NCBI GenBank assembly: GCA_023664345.1
Contig: JAMPFQ010000013.1
Coordinates: forward strand, 1 to 64,000
Direction of reading: 5' to 3'
DNA length: 64,000 nt
From: Lachnospiraceae bacterium
GTDB taxonomy: Bacteria; Bacillota; Clostridia; Lachnospirales; Lachnospiraceae
The notes beneath the pieces were generated by a model. That model did no database searches. It saw only the letters and a program-made list of their open reading frames with translations, and was not told the origin of the DNA. The translations under genes were made by a program, and so were the position numbers. Positions within the stretch are counted from its first letter, which is position 1. Each line of letters opens with the position of its first letter. This document shows, one piece after another, positions 15,787 through 24,972 of this stretch.

Positions 15787-16767
15787 GTGAAGTCTGAGAT
15801 TTTGGCGCTTTTGCGGGAGCGAGGGGATTATGTGTCAGGGCAGGAACTCTGTGGGCTCTTCGGCGTCTCCCGGACGGCGGTCTGGAAAGCCATCGGACAA
15901 CTGAAAAAGGAAGGCTTCTCCATAGAGGCGGCACAGAATCGCGGATACCGTCTGATCCAGGAGGGAGAAGTGTTCGGGCAGCATGAACTGGAAAGCCGCA
16001 TGGATACCCGGTGGGCGGGGCATCCGGTCAGATTTTATGACGTGCTGGATTCCACCAATCTCCGTGCCAAGCTGGAGGCGGAGAATGGCGCGTGCCAGGG
16101 AACCCTGGTGGTGGCGGATATGCAGACCGCCGGGCGGGGAAGGAGAGGCCGTGGCTGGAGCAGCCCGGCAGGCGTCAACGCCTATTTTACCCTGATATTG
16201 AAGCCGGACTTCGAGCCGGATAAGGCATCCATGCTCACCCTGATCATGGCCATGGCAGTGGCGGAGGGCATCACGGAGACCTGCGGCCTGGAAGCTGGCA
16301 TCAAATGGCCCAACGATATCGTGATCGGAGGGAAAAAGGTCTGCGGCATGCTCACGGAACTCAGCGTACAGCAGGAATATATCCAGCATGTGGTGATCGG
16401 TGCGGGGGTCAATGTGGGAGCCCAGGAGTTCCCGCCTGAGATCGCGGAAACGGCTGCCTGTCTGGAGCGGGAGTGCGGCAGGAAAGTGCCCAGAGCGGAA
16501 CTGATCGTTCATATTATGAAAGCTTTCGAGAAATACTATGAGAAGTTTCTGGAAAAGCTGGACTTTTCCGAACTGAAAGGAACCTATGACGGACTATTGG
16601 TAAACTGTGGCAGGGAGGTGCGCGTGCTGGATCCCAAGGGGGAATACACGGGAATCTCCAGGGGCATCAACGCGGCCGGGGAACTGCTGGTGGAACTGCC
16701 AGACGGCTCGGAGACAGCGGTTTACGCGGGCGAGGTGTCGGTGAGGGGGATTTACGGATATGTCTGA
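15787..16767 (+). CDS. birA: Bifunctional biotin-protein ligase / biotin operon repressor
   Basis: GTG 15787 follows GGAGGG by five bases; TTG 15775 is a weaker alternative. Residues 1-60 form a winged helix-turn-helix (YVSGQELCGLFGVSRTAVWK). The central ligase domain carries the biotinyl-AMP loop AGRGRRGRGW and IKWPNDI. A C-terminal SH3-like domain follows (VLDPKGEYTGISRGINAAGEL). The protein attaches biotin to carboxylase carriers and, thanks to the HTH, should also repress biotin genes. It overlaps the next gene by eight bases. Confidence 0.95.
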   Translation: MKSEILALLRERGDYVSGQELCGLFGVSRTAVWKAIGQLKKEGFSIEAAQNRGYRLIQEGEVFGQHELESRMDTRWAGHPVRFYDVLDSTNLRAKLEAENGACQGTLVVADMQTAGRGRRGRGWSSPAGVNAYFTLILKPDFEPDKASMLTLIMAMAVAEGITETCGLEAGIKWPNDIVIGGKKVCGMLTELSVQQEYIQHVVIGAGVNVGAQEFPPEIAETAACLERECGRKVPRAELIVHIMKAFEKYYEKFLEKLDFSELKGTYDGLLVNCGREVRVLDPKGEYTGISRGINAAGELLVELPDGSETAVYAGEVSVRGIYGYV

Positions 16768-17113
16768 GAATAAAACGGTGCTCTGCGGGGCCAACTCCTA
16801 TGAGATGAAATATTATTTTAACGAGCAGTTTGACGGCATTCCGGAGTCCATCAAGGAAGAACTGCATATTCTGTGCGTGCTGTTCACCGAGGAGGTGGGC
16901 GGCATCTTTGTCATTGCTTTTGAGGAAGATGGCAATGTGGTGCTGGAGACCAATGCGGATGACGACGACATCTATTATGATGAGGTCAGCAGCGGGCTGA
17001 TGGTTTCCGAGGTGCGCAGGAAGCGCCAGGAACTTTTCGAGTCATTGAGCCTGTATTATAAAGTATTTATCTTAAAAGAAGATATTTCGGAGTATCTGAA
17101 AGAAGAGGAGTAG
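16760..17113 (+). CDS. Conserved hypothetical protein, 117 aa
   Basis: The gene overlaps birA by eight bases and ends one base before coaX, so it is translated within this operon. The product is acidic ([16 protein letters not shown] and [22 protein letters not shown]), with a mixed beta/alpha pattern and no TM segment or known catalytic motif. Its position between biotin ligase and pantothenate kinase resembles a short unknown-function family seen in Lachnospiraceae (possibly DUF6145; this name is from memory). No function is assigned. Confidence 0.75.
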   Translation: MSENKTVLCGANSYEMKYYFNEQFDGIPESIKEELHILCVLFTEEVGGIFVIAFEEDGNVVLETNADDDDIYYDEVSSGLMVSEVRRKRQELFESLSLYYKVFILKEDISEYLKEEE

Positions 17114-17114
17114 C

Positions 17115-17885
17115 ATGATTCTGGTAATCGATGTGGGAAATACCAATATGACCCTGGGAGTGTATGACGGTGAGGAGTTAAAAGCCACGTTCCGCATGAC
17201 CACCAAGACCCCCAGGACTTCCGATGAATATGGCGTTATGATCACCCAGCTTTTGAAGAACAAAGGGATAGAGACTGCGGCGCTGGAGGGTTCCATTGTG
17301 GCCAGCGTGGTGCCTGATGTGATGCATTCCCTGATGGGCGGACTTGTGCGCTATACAAAGACAAAGCCCATGAGCGTGGGTCCCGGCGTCAGGACGGGAA
17401 TCCGCATTGTGACGGAGGATCCCAGAGCCATCGGCGCGGACAGGATCGTGGATGCGGTGGCGGCCTATGAAAAATACGGCGGCCCTGTGCTGGTGCTGGA
17501 TTTCGGCACCGCTACCACCTACGACCTGATCACGGAAAAGGGGGAATTTACGGCAGGCATCACGGCGCCGGGCATCCGTATCAGTTCCGAGGCGCTCTGG
17601 ACCCAGGCGGCAAAGCTGCCCAATATCGAGATCAAAAAGCCAAGATCCATCCTCGCCCAGGAGACCATCAGCAGTATGCAGGCGGGCCTGGTGTACGGGC
17701 AGATCGGACAGACGGAATATATCATCAGAAAAGTCAAGGAAGAGAGCAGGATCCCCCATATCAAGGTGGTGGCAACAGGCGGTCTGGGACGGCTGATCGC
17801 AGATGAGACGGATTCCATCGATGTTTATGACAGTTCCCTGACGCTGGACGGGCTGCGGATCATATATGATAAGAACCGCCGCTGA
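17115..17885 (+). CDS. coaX: Type III pantothenate kinase
   Basis: It catalyses the first step of coenzyme A synthesis. The 256 residues show the ASKHA-fold phosphate-1 motif DVGNTN at the N-terminus and [31 protein letters not shown] around 100-135, including the catalytic aspartate region. GGLGRL lies near the C-terminus. Type III enzymes resist feedback by CoA. It is tightly packed in the argF-birA-coaX-dusB run. Confidence 0.95.
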   Translation: MILVIDVGNTNMTLGVYDGEELKATFRMTTKTPRTSDEYGVMITQLLKNKGIETAALEGSIVASVVPDVMHSLMGGLVRYTKTKPMSVGPGVRTGIRIVTEDPRAIGADRIVDAVAAYEKYGGPVLVLDFGTATTYDLITEKGEFTAGITAPGIRISSEALWTQAAKLPNIEIKKPRSILAQETISSMQAGLVYGQIGQTEYIIRKVKEESRIPHIKVVATGGLGRLIADETDSIDVYDSSLTLDGLRIIYDKNRR

Positions 17886-17901
17886 AGCAGGGAGACTGGA
17901 A

Positions 17902-18882
17902 ATGAGTAAACTGACGATAGGGAACGTAACGCTGGATAATAATGTGATCCTCGCGCCAATGGCGGGCGTCACTGACCTGCCATTCCGCCTCCTGTGCAGG
18001 GAACAGGGAGCGGGGCTGGTGTGCATGGAGATGGTCAGCGCCAAGGCGATATATTATGGAAATAAAAATACGGAAGATCTCCTGACGATCCACCCGAACG
18101 AAATGCCCGCTTCCCTGCAGCTGTTCGGTTCGGATCCTGAGATCCTGGCCGATATGGCGAAGCGGATCGAGGACAGGCCCTTTGCCATATTGGACTTTAA
18201 TATGGGATGCCCTGTCCCCAAAGTGGTCAATAATGGAGAAGGCTGTGCTCTGATGAAAGACCCGGCGCTGGTCAGGCGGATCCTGACGGCGCTGGTAAAA
18301 GCGGTAAAAAAGCCGGTCACGGTCAAGATCAGGAAAGGTTTTGACGAGGCACACTGTAACGCGGCGGAAATCGCCAGGATCGCGGAAGACTGCGGCGTGG
18401 CGGCGATCGCGGTACACGGCAGGACCAGGGAGCAGTACTACAGCGGCAGGGCGGACTGGGAGACGATTGCCCGGATAAAAGATGCGGTGAGCGTTCCCGT
18501 GATCGGAAATGGCGACATTAACGGCCCCCATTCGGCGCTGCGCATGATAGAGCAGACAGGCTGCGACGGCGTGATGATCGGCAGGGCGGCCCAGGGCAAT
18601 CCATGGATCTTCCGGGAGATTGCACGGTTTCTGGAGGACGGAACTATCCCGGCTCCGCCGGATGCGCGGGAAAAGCGGGAAATGGTGATACGTCATGCGA
18701 AGCTGCAGCTGGAATACAAGGGAGAATACACTGCTGTCAGGGAGATGCGCAAGCATCTCTCCTGGTATACTGCGGGAATGCCCCATTCCGCCAGGTTCCG
18801 GCAGATGATCAACGCCGTGGACAGCATGGAAAAACTGCTGGAGAGTGTGGATACTATTTTCGGTGATGCGGGAATAGAATAG
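17902..18882 (+). CDS. dusB: tRNA-dihydrouridine synthase (DusB-like)
   Basis: It is an FMN-dependent enzyme reducing uridines in tRNA. ATG 17902 is chosen over an upstream in-frame start that would overlap coaX. Family landmarks are in order: LAPMAGVTDLPFR, MEMVSAKAIYYGN, QLFGSDPE, DFNMGCPVPKVVNNGEG with the catalytic Cys, TVKIRKGFD, AVHGRTREQYYSG, GNGDI, and GVMIGRAAQGNPW. At 326 residues it is full length. Confidence 0.95.
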   Translation: MSKLTIGNVTLDNNVILAPMAGVTDLPFRLLCREQGAGLVCMEMVSAKAIYYGNKNTEDLLTIHPNEMPASLQLFGSDPEILADMAKRIEDRPFAILDFNMGCPVPKVVNNGEGCALMKDPALVRRILTALVKAVKKPVTVKIRKGFDEAHCNAAEIARIAEDCGVAAIAVHGRTREQYYSGRADWETIARIKDAVSVPVIGNGDINGPHSALRMIEQTGCDGVMIGRAAQGNPWIFREIARFLEDGTIPAPPDAREKREMVIRHAKLQLEYKGEYTAVREMRKHLSWYTAGMPHSARFRQMINAVDSMEKLLESVDTIFGDAGIE

Positions 18883-18885
18883 GGT

Positions 18886-19854
18886 ATGGACACGATTCTA
18901 TACTTATATCAAAAGAAAGACCTGGAGAAACCTCTGGTGGAGGCCATCGGCCAGAAAACATATCTGTTGATCAAGATTGGCATGGATGTGGAATCGTACC
19001 GCTGGTTTCTGCAATCGTTTCCCCGAAAACGGTCTCTGTCGGACATCTTTCCAATGGAAAGGGAAAAGCTGACGGGCTGGAAGCGCATCGATCCAGGATA
19101 CTTTCGGGAAAGAAAGGAGATCCGGCGCTGCAAAAAGGAGTGGAAAAGATATGAGGCGCTGATCGGTTCCCTGATGGACAGATGCCGCAGCAATGTGGAA
19201 AGCCAGCTTGCGGAAATGCAGAGGGAGATCTCGTTCTGTGCGGAGGAACGCTCCCAATGTCAGTGCGTGTATGACAGAGCGGTCAGGGCAGTATTGCACG
19301 GCGGCGGCCCGGTGGCGGAACTGTGGCAGCAGGCGTGGAATATCGGGGAATTTACCGGATTTATGGAAACCCAATGGGCGCGGCTGTTGCTGCCCCACAC
19401 CGTCAGCCCCCATTTTATCGTATTGGGGGAAGCCCCCTGCATCCCGGAACTTTTACAGCAGTGTGCGGGCAGGATGAAGAGCCTGCGTTGGATCGTCAGC
19501 GAAGCCTGGGGCAGGACCCACGCGGAGGAACTGGAGGGCTTCGCGGAGGATTTCTATCAGGAACAGGGACTGGCAGTCACCATAGAACAGGCCCAGGGCG
19601 GCTTTGAAAAATTGCGGCTTCTCTGTAAGGAACCGGTCAATATACTGGACTTTACCGGAGAGGATAAAGTTTCCGCAAGATGGGCGACAAAGGGAAGCGC
19701 CTGGCTGGATCTGGGGGCTTCGGAGGAAAAATGCCGTCTGATAGCCGGACGTAGCGCGGGGATACAATATGTTTCCCTGAGGGAAATATGGCGCAGGACG
19801 CAAAAAAGGACCTATCGCCTTGACACTGCGGGTAAAAATGAGTATAATACCTAA
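18886..19854 (+). CDS. Hypothetical protein upstream of greA, 322 aa
   Basis: The gene starts three bases after dusB and so belongs to the same operon. The product is rich in Trp, Arg and Cys, with a helical middle (about 70-150) that has coiled-coil character. I see no signal peptide, TM segment or known motif. Segments such as RLLLPHTVSPHFIVLGEAPCIPEL and VNILDFTGEDKVSARWATKGSAWLDLGAS look structured and conserved, so a real gene is likely. Its last 35 bases contain the greA promoter. I do not recognise the family. Confidence 0.7.
   Translation: MDTILYLYQKKDLEKPLVEAIGQKTYLLIKIGMDVESYRWFLQSFPRKRSLSDIFPMEREKLTGWKRIDPGYFRERKEIRRCKKEWKRYEALIGSLMDRCRSNVESQLAEMQREISFCAEERSQCQCVYDRAVRAVLHGGGPVAELWQQAWNIGEFTGFMETQWARLLLPHTVSPHFIVLGEAPCIPELLQQCAGRMKSLRWIVSEAWGRTHAEELEGFAEDFYQEQGLAVTIEQAQGGFEKLRLLCKEPVNILDFTGEDKVSARWATKGSAWLDLGASEEKCRLIAGRSAGIQYVSLREIWRRTQKRTYRLDTAGKNEYNT
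19820..19848 (+). promoter_or_regulatory. Consensus sigma-A promoter for greA
   Basis: TTGACA (19820-19825), 17 bp, TATAAT (19843-19848): a perfect match, lying inside the 3' end of the preceding gene. Confidence 0.9.
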
Positions 19855-19909
19855 GTCTAAACAGGCTTATGTTATGGGATATGATCAAGAAACAGGAAGG
19901 GTGTGCAAT

Positions 19910-20395
19910 ATGCAGGAGAAAAAAAATATCTTAACCTATGAAGGCCTCAGGAAATATGAGGATGAGCTGCATGAATTAAAGGTTGTAAGGCGTCAGGAGG
20001 TTGCCCAGAAGATCAAAGAGGCAAGAGAGCAGGGCGATCTGTCCGAGAACGCGGAATATGATGCGGCCAAGGACGAACAGCGCGACATTGAGTCCAGGAT
20101 CGAGGAACTGGAGAAGATCCTGAAAAATGCCGAGGTGGTCGTGGAAGACGAAGTGGATCTGGATAAGGTCAACATCGGCTGCAGCGTGAGGATCCTTGAC
20201 ATCGAATACAGCGAGGAATTTGAATATAAGATCGTGGGCTCCACGGAGGCGGACAGCTTAAAGGGCAGGATCTCCAATGAAAGTCCCGTGGGCAAGGCGC
20301 TGATCGGCAGCAAGATCGGGGATACCGTGGAGGTGGAGACCTCGGCGGGCGTGTTTGCGTATAAGGTATTGGAGATCCAGAGAAGCAACCTGTAA
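19910..20395 (+). CDS. greA: Transcription elongation factor GreA
   Basis: It rescues backtracked RNA polymerase by stimulating transcript cleavage. ATG 19910 (GGAAGGGTG upstream) gives the standard 161 residues. The N-terminal antiparallel coiled coil carries EAREQGDLSENAEYDAAKDEQ, whose acidic tip acts in the polymerase channel. The C-terminal FKBP-like domain has SPVGKALIGSKIGDTVEVETSAG. The frame is open for 30 codons upstream, but the promoter lies there, so the shorter start is right. Confidence 0.96.
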   Translation: MQEKKNILTYEGLRKYEDELHELKVVRRQEVAQKIKEAREQGDLSENAEYDAAKDEQRDIESRIEELEKILKNAEVVVEDEVDLDKVNIGCSVRILDIEYSEEFEYKIVGSTEADSLKGRISNESPVGKALIGSKIGDTVEVETSAGVFAYKVLEIQRSNL

Positions 20396-20461
20396 CTGCT
20401 CAGAACCAGGCAGTGTTTCGAGTTTGGCCCTGACTGATGATAGGATAAAGGAGTGACGGAC

Positions 20462-21955
20462 GTGGCAGAAGGACAGAATACAAATGTACAGGAACAGGAT
20501 ATCAGCCAGCTTTTGAAAGTAAGGCGTGAAAAGCTTGCAAACTTTCAGGAGGCGGGAAAGGATCCCTTTCAGATCACAAAATATGATGTGACCCATCACA
20601 GCATGGAGATCAAAGAGCATTACAGCGAACTGGAGGGAAAGACCGTCCGCATCGCGGGACGCATCATGTCCAAACGGATCATGGGGAAGGCATCTTTCTG
20701 CAACATCCAGGATCTGCCCGGCAATATCCAGTGCTATGTGGCAAGGGACAGCATCGGCGAGGAATCCTATACTGATTTTAAGAAGTATGACGTGGGTGAT
20801 ATCGCAGGCGTTGAGGGAGAAGTCTTTACCACCAAGACCGGCGAGATCTCCGTGCACGCCTCAAAAGTGACGCTGCTTTCCAAGAGCCTGCAGATCCTGC
20901 CGGAGAAATTCCACGGACTGACTAACACGGATATCCGTTACCGCCAGAGATATACGGATCTGATCATGAACCAGGAGGTCAGGGAGACCTTTGTAAAGCG
21001 CTCCAAGATCATCAGCGCCATACGCCGTTATCTGGAGGGGCAGGGTTTCCTGGAGGTGGAGACCCCCATGCTGGTAGCCAATGCCGGCGGTGCCGCTGCC
21101 AGGCCCTTTGAGACCCATTACAACGCCCTGGACGAGGATGTGAAGCTACGAATCTCCCTGGAACTGTATCTCAAGAGACTGATCGTAGGCGGCATGGAGC
21201 GCGTGTATGAGATCGGACGCGTTTTCCGCAACGAGGGACTGGATACCAGGCACAATCCTGAATTTACACTGATGGAACTGTATCAGGCATATACGGACTA
21301 TTACGGCATGATGGATCTGACGGAGGACATGTTCCGCTATGTGGCCCAGGAGGTCTGCGGCACTACCGTGGTGCCCTATGCCGGGGAGATGATAGACTTG
21401 GGCAAGCCTTTTGAACGGCTGACCATGGCAGATGCGGTGAAAAAGTACGCGGGTGTTGACTTTGACGAGATCCCTGACACGGAAGCCGCGAAAAAGCTTG
21501 CGGACGAGAAAGGGATCCATTATGAGGCCCGCCATGCAAAGGGCGATATCTTGAACCTGTTCTTTGAGGAGTTTGTGGAAGAACATCTGATCCAGCCCAC
21601 TTTCGTGATGGATCATCCGGTGGAGATCTCTCCTTTGACCAAGAGAAAGCCGGACAAGCCGGAGTATGTGGAGCGTTTTGAACTGTTCATCTATGGCAGG
21701 GAAATGTGCAATGCTTATTCGGAACTGAACGATCCTATTGACCAGAGGGAGCGTTTTAAGGCGCAGGAAGCGGCGCTGGCAGCAGGCGACGAGGAAGCCA
21801 ATACCACGGATGAGGATTTTATGAACGCGCTGGAGATCGGTATGCCGCCCACCGGGGGTATCGGGTATGGGATTGACAGACTGGTGATGCTGCTTACTGA
21901 CAGCCCGGCGATCAGGGATGTATTGCTGTTCCCCACAATGCGGACAGTCGATTGA
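20462..21955 (+). CDS. lysS: Lysyl-tRNA synthetase, class II
   Basis: It charges tRNA-Lys. GTG 20462 is preferred because AAGGAG (20448-20453) would overlap a start at 20453. The N-terminal OB-fold anticodon-binding domain (about 60-170; [23 protein letters not shown]) precedes the class II core. Motif 1 is FLEVETPML, motif 2 is [25 protein letters not shown], and motif 3 is [15 protein letters not shown]. At 497 residues it is typical. It lies 66 bases downstream of greA, a common pairing in Firmicutes. Confidence 0.97.
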   Translation: MAEGQNTNVQEQDISQLLKVRREKLANFQEAGKDPFQITKYDVTHHSMEIKEHYSELEGKTVRIAGRIMSKRIMGKASFCNIQDLPGNIQCYVARDSIGEESYTDFKKYDVGDIAGVEGEVFTTKTGEISVHASKVTLLSKSLQILPEKFHGLTNTDIRYRQRYTDLIMNQEVRETFVKRSKIISAIRRYLEGQGFLEVETPMLVANAGGAAARPFETHYNALDEDVKLRISLELYLKRLIVGGMERVYEIGRVFRNEGLDTRHNPEFTLMELYQAYTDYYGMMDLTEDMFRYVAQEVCGTTVVPYAGEMIDLGKPFERLTMADAVKKYAGVDFDEIPDTEAAKKLADEKGIHYEARHAKGDILNLFFEEFVEEHLIQPTFVMDHPVEISPLTKRKPDKPEYVERFELFIYGREMCNAYSELNDPIDQRERFKAQEAALAAGDEEANTTDEDFMNALEIGMPPTGGIGYGIDRLVMLLTDSPAIRDVLLFPTMRTVD

Positions 21956-22156
21956 GAAAGCCAGTGTTTACGCGGCTTTCAAGTACCTGATGCTATGCTG
22001 CTGCAACAAAAGTGCAACAAATTTTAAGCGAAGCGGGGTGGATCTTATCCTGGCCCGATCATGGACATAAAACTGCGGCAGAGGTTTTTATCAAGCCCGC
22101 AGGGAGCGCTTATCAGAAAAGAGAAAAACTCATGGCGGACAGGAGCCTGAAAGCTG

Positions 22157-22948
22157 CTACTGATAATGCAGAAAGAGCATGGCCGCACCAAGGACCGTTA
22201 AGATTGCGCCAGTCACTAAACCAACGGTACGGTTATTGACCTTATTGGCGAATTGGGCTGAACCAATGGAAGCTGTGGTCGCTGTTACGATGCAGATCAA
22301 AAGTGCATCCCAGCGTTCCAAAGCGATGGAGGGGTCTATCATAATGTGGCTGACCGATGCAATCAGCGCTGTGAAAGTCATGATAAATGTACTGGTACCG
22401 ACAGCGGGTTTCCTGTCCATCCCTAAAAACGCGGTAAATACCACCAGCATCATCATTCCTCCCCCCGAGCCGACAAAACCTGTGCCAAAGCCGATTGTCA
22501 GCCCGAAAAACAGTGAAATGGCGACGCCTTTCCAGTCCAGTCCCGTGCCTTTTGCAACTGTTTTGCTGCGTTCCGTATCGGGCCGCAGCAAAAAGCGGAT
22601 GCCGATAAAAAAGGTCAGGAATAACGAAAAGCTGCCCAGCACAACATTTCCGGCCGACCATGCCGCAAAACTGCCCGCAATGCACATACCGATAATGCAG
22701 GTAAGCATGATCCAGCCCCGTTTCAGGTCAATGTTTTTATGGCGGATATATATGCCGGTCGTAACGGCAGAGCCGAGGACATCTGATGCTAAAGCGATTG
22801 CCGTAGCGTGATATGCTCCTGTTTCTCCGGAAAAGGACGGGCAAAGTACGATCAGGATCGGCACCATAACGGTGGCGGCGGAAAGTCCTGCAAGGCCTGT
22901 GCCGATTCCTGCGCCTAAAGCAGCAATGATATACCAGATATATTCCAT
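22157..22948 (-). CDS. TauE/SafE-family sulfite/organic-anion exporter
   Basis: The start at 22948 has GGAGGCG upstream on the minus strand. The 263-residue protein has about eight TM helices and the family's two half-repeats, each with a G-rich first helix (GAGIGTGLAGLSAATVMVP and GFGTGFVGSGGGMMMLV). Members export sulfite, sulfoacetate or related anions, or import sulfur compounds; the substrate here cannot be read. It stands alone, convergent with lysS. The 200 bases between hold only a weak GAAAGCC/GGCTTTC hairpin at 21956-21980. Confidence 0.88.
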   Translation of the reverse strand: MEYIWYIIAALGAGIGTGLAGLSAATVMVPILIVLCPSFSGETGAYHATAIALASDVLGSAVTTGIYIRHKNIDLKRGWIMLTCIIGMCIAGSFAAWSAGNVVLGSFSLFLTFFIGIRFLLRPDTERSKTVAKGTGLDWKGVAISLFFGLTIGFGTGFVGSGGGMMMLVVFTAFLGMDRKPAVGTSTFIMTFTALIASVSHIMIDPSIALERWDALLICIVTATTASIGSAQFANKVNNRTVGLVTGAILTVLGAAMLFLHYQ

Positions 22949-23095
22949 AGAAGCGCCTCCGTTCCTGTTCGATCTGCGAAAATCTATTTTTACAATAGCT
23001 TCTCTCCGGATTCCCAACCTGAAAACACATATATATCATATTATAGTCAACAAGTGTTCCCCTTGCAACCAGAAGATAAGCTGACAGGAGGTGAA

Positions 23096-23191
23096 ATGCG
23101 GAGAGAAATGACGGTCTTTTTTGTGACGATTCTGGTGTTTTTGGAATATATTCCGGACTTTGATGGACGAACAGAGGCTGATATTGTATAA
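23096..23191 (+). CDS. Possible 31-residue peptide
   Basis: A strong AGGAGGTGAA ribosome site lies just ahead of ATG 23096. The frame runs 31 codons, with a hydrophobic stretch (VFFVTILVFLEYI) followed by an acidic tail. The stop overlaps a TATAAT that may serve the next gene. No homolog comes to mind and it may be spurious; the ribosome site is the main support. Confidence 0.3.
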   Translation: MRREMTVFFVTILVFLEYIPDFDGRTEADIV

Positions 23192-23248
23192 TGGTCGGGT
23201 AAGGCTGCTATTGGAATCATGAAAGGTATGACAGGAGGGCGATAACAG

Positions 23249-23689
23249 ATGAGATCATACGGATTTTACGGCTGGCAGCAGGCAGAAGTGCCTGCCATAG
23301 CCGATGCATACAAACAGATCAGGGATCCCAGGCATCTCTACGATCTGCTTTCGGAGATCTGGTGCGCGGAGACCTGTGCGCCAAGGATGCGGGACAGTTG
23401 GACGAAAGAGAACAGGACCCTGGGTCAGTGCTCCATCACGGCGTTTCTTGCCCAGGATATTTTCGGCGGGGAGGTCTATGGCATACCCAGGCCTGACGGA
23501 AATCATCATTGCTACAATGTGGTCGGGGACTGCGTGTTCGATCTCACAAGTGAACAGTTCGGGGAGGAAGCGCTTTCTTATGAGGACAATCCCGTGCAGT
23601 CACGGGAGATTCATTTCGCAAAAGAAGAGAAGCGGCTGAGATATGAGCATCTGAAAGCGGAACTGCAAAAGAAGATATGTGAGAGATAG
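23249..23689 (+). CDS. YunG-like protein
   Basis: The 146 residues contain TLGQCSITAFLAQDIFGGEV, then HHCYNVVGDCVFDLTSEQFGEE and a late QSREIHF. The Cys-Ile-Thr...His...Asp layout resembles the YunG family of Bacillus, small transglutaminase/NlpC-like proteins of unknown function. Cys, His and Asp could form a triad, but that is inference. A ribosome site (GGAGGGCG) precedes ATG 23249, and a TATAAT at 23187-23192 may be its promoter. The next gene starts 34 bases later. Confidence 0.6.
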   Translation: MRSYGFYGWQQAEVPAIADAYKQIRDPRHLYDLLSEIWCAETCAPRMRDSWTKENRTLGQCSITAFLAQDIFGGEVYGIPRPDGNHHCYNVVGDCVFDLTSEQFGEEALSYEDNPVQSREIHFAKEEKRLRYEHLKAELQKKICER

Positions 23690-23723
23690 GAACAACAGCG
23701 AATGAGTTGGGAGATTAAATAAG

Positions 23724-24878
23724 ATGGCGAACGAATCAGGAACATGGGTCATGCACGGCGTGGCGGCAGACGACCCCAGGTGTATCCACACTGTGGAAGA
23801 AGCGGTCGCGTATATAAACGAAGAGGGTTTTTTACCCTTATTTCAGAATGAAATCCCCGGCTTTTCCCTGGAGGAGCGCACGGTTCCTGAGGATTGGTGG
23901 ACCGGCGATCCGAAGCGCGATCCATGGGAGTGGCGTGAGATCATTGCCAGGGGCGGTCAGGTGGCTTATGGAAAGTTCTTTGACCGGAAAGCCGGGTTTA
24001 TTTCCAGGGAATGGTTTCCGTATTTTGCAAATTACCGCAGGGAAGGATATGATTTTGACGCCCTGTGGGATGATGAGAAAGCTTCCATGCGCCAGAAGAA
24101 GATCATGGATCTGTTCGCGGATGAGAACGCGGACGCGGAACTGTATTCTTTTGAAGTAAAACAGAATGCGGGTTTTGGAAAAGAGGGCGAAAAGAATTTT
24201 GAAGGCACCGTGACGGAACTGGAAATGAAATTATACCTTTGTATGCGGGATTTCCGGCAGAGGAGGAATAAGAAAGGCGAGGATTATGGCTGGGCCATCG
24301 CCGTATATTCCACGCCGGAGCATCTGTGGGGATACGATCATGTGACTTCCGCCTATCAGGAGTCCCCCGTAGAATCCTGGAAGCGGATCCTGGAGCGGAC
24401 GAGGCAGATCTGTCCTGCGGCCACGGAAAGCCAGATCCGCAGGATGCTTGGCATTTCCAAAGCGGGAAGCATGGCTCCGCGAAAGAGATCTGGCCGCACG
24501 GAGCCGAAGGACTGGATCATTCCGGCGAATCCGAAATATTATGATGTGGTTGCGGCATTTGAGGAATCCCGTGTCGTCACATGGAAGCAGAGCAGCGATA
24601 TTCATGTGGGAGATACGATCTACATGTATGTGGCTGCGCCATATTCGTCCATACTGTATAAGTGCAGGGCGATCGAAGTGGACATGCCCTGGCAGTATGA
24701 GGATGAAAATTTATCCGTGAAGACGGCGATGACAGTGGAACTGTTGGAAAAATATGAGCCGGGAGTATGGTCGTTTGAGCGGATGAAACAGTTTGGTGTG
24801 TATGCGGTGCGGGGGCCAAGGAGTATGCCGTCGGAATTGAAGCGGGAGATGGAAAAAGTAAATTTTGTGCACGATTGA
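23724..24878 (+). CDS. AlkZ-related domain fused to a C-terminal EVE (PUA-like) domain
   Basis: Residues 1-245 contain TVEEAVAYINEEGFLPLF, WWTGDPKRDPWEWREII and KAGFISREWFPYF, followed by EHLWGYD. They look like the AlkZ-related family, a relative of the HTH_42 glycosylases. Residues about 260-384 are an EVE domain: DWIIPANPKYYDV, TWKQSSDIHVGDTIYMYVAAPYSSI. EVE domains are thought to bind modified bases and are often linked to defence or restriction. The combination suggests recognition of altered nucleic acid bases. The 3' end overlaps the first operator-like palindrome (24864-24888). Confidence 0.7.
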   Translation: MANESGTWVMHGVAADDPRCIHTVEEAVAYINEEGFLPLFQNEIPGFSLEERTVPEDWWTGDPKRDPWEWREIIARGGQVAYGKFFDRKAGFISREWFPYFANYRREGYDFDALWDDEKASMRQKKIMDLFADENADAELYSFEVKQNAGFGKEGEKNFEGTVTELEMKLYLCMRDFRQRRNKKGEDYGWAIAVYSTPEHLWGYDHVTSAYQESPVESWKRILERTRQICPAATESQIRRMLGISKAGSMAPRKRSGRTEPKDWIIPANPKYYDVVAAFEESRVVTWKQSSDIHVGDTIYMYVAAPYSSILYKCRAIEVDMPWQYEDENLSVKTAMTVELLEKYEPGVWSFERMKQFGVYAVRGPRSMPSELKREMEKVNFVHD

Positions 24879-24888
24879 TTTGCACAAA
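24864..24888. promoter_or_regulatory. Operator-like palindrome 1
   Basis: TTTGTGCA-N9-TGCACAAA, overlapping the stop of the EVE gene. Confidence 0.6.
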
Positions 24889-24907
24889 CGAGGGATAATT
24901 TGAAAAA

Positions 24908-24928
24908 TGTGCACGATTATATTGCACA
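24908..24928. promoter_or_regulatory. Operator-like palindrome 2
   Basis: TGTGCA-N9-TGCACA, with most spacer bases shared with palindrome 1. Centres are 42 bp apart, four helical turns. It overlaps the -35 of the next promoter. Confidence 0.6.
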
Positions 24929-24950
24929 AATCCACAAAAGATGCTAATAT
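24922..24950 (+). promoter_or_regulatory. Promoter of the ATPase gene
   Basis: TTGCAC (24922-24927), 17 bp, TAATAT (24945-24950). The -35 is the right arm of palindrome 2, so a bound repressor would block it. A further half-site (GTGCACAAA) lies just before the start codon. Confidence 0.6.
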
Positions 24951-24972
24951 GTGAATTGTGGAGGTGCACAAA

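Noticed and set aside
21956..21980. Terminator after lysS
   Set aside because: GAAAGCC/GGCTTTC is only seven pairs with no T-run, too weak to list as a terminator.
22179..22811. A plus-strand frame of 210 codons opposite the TauE/SafE gene
   Set aside because: The minus strand encodes a clear eight-helix permease with a good ribosome site; the plus frame is its shadow.
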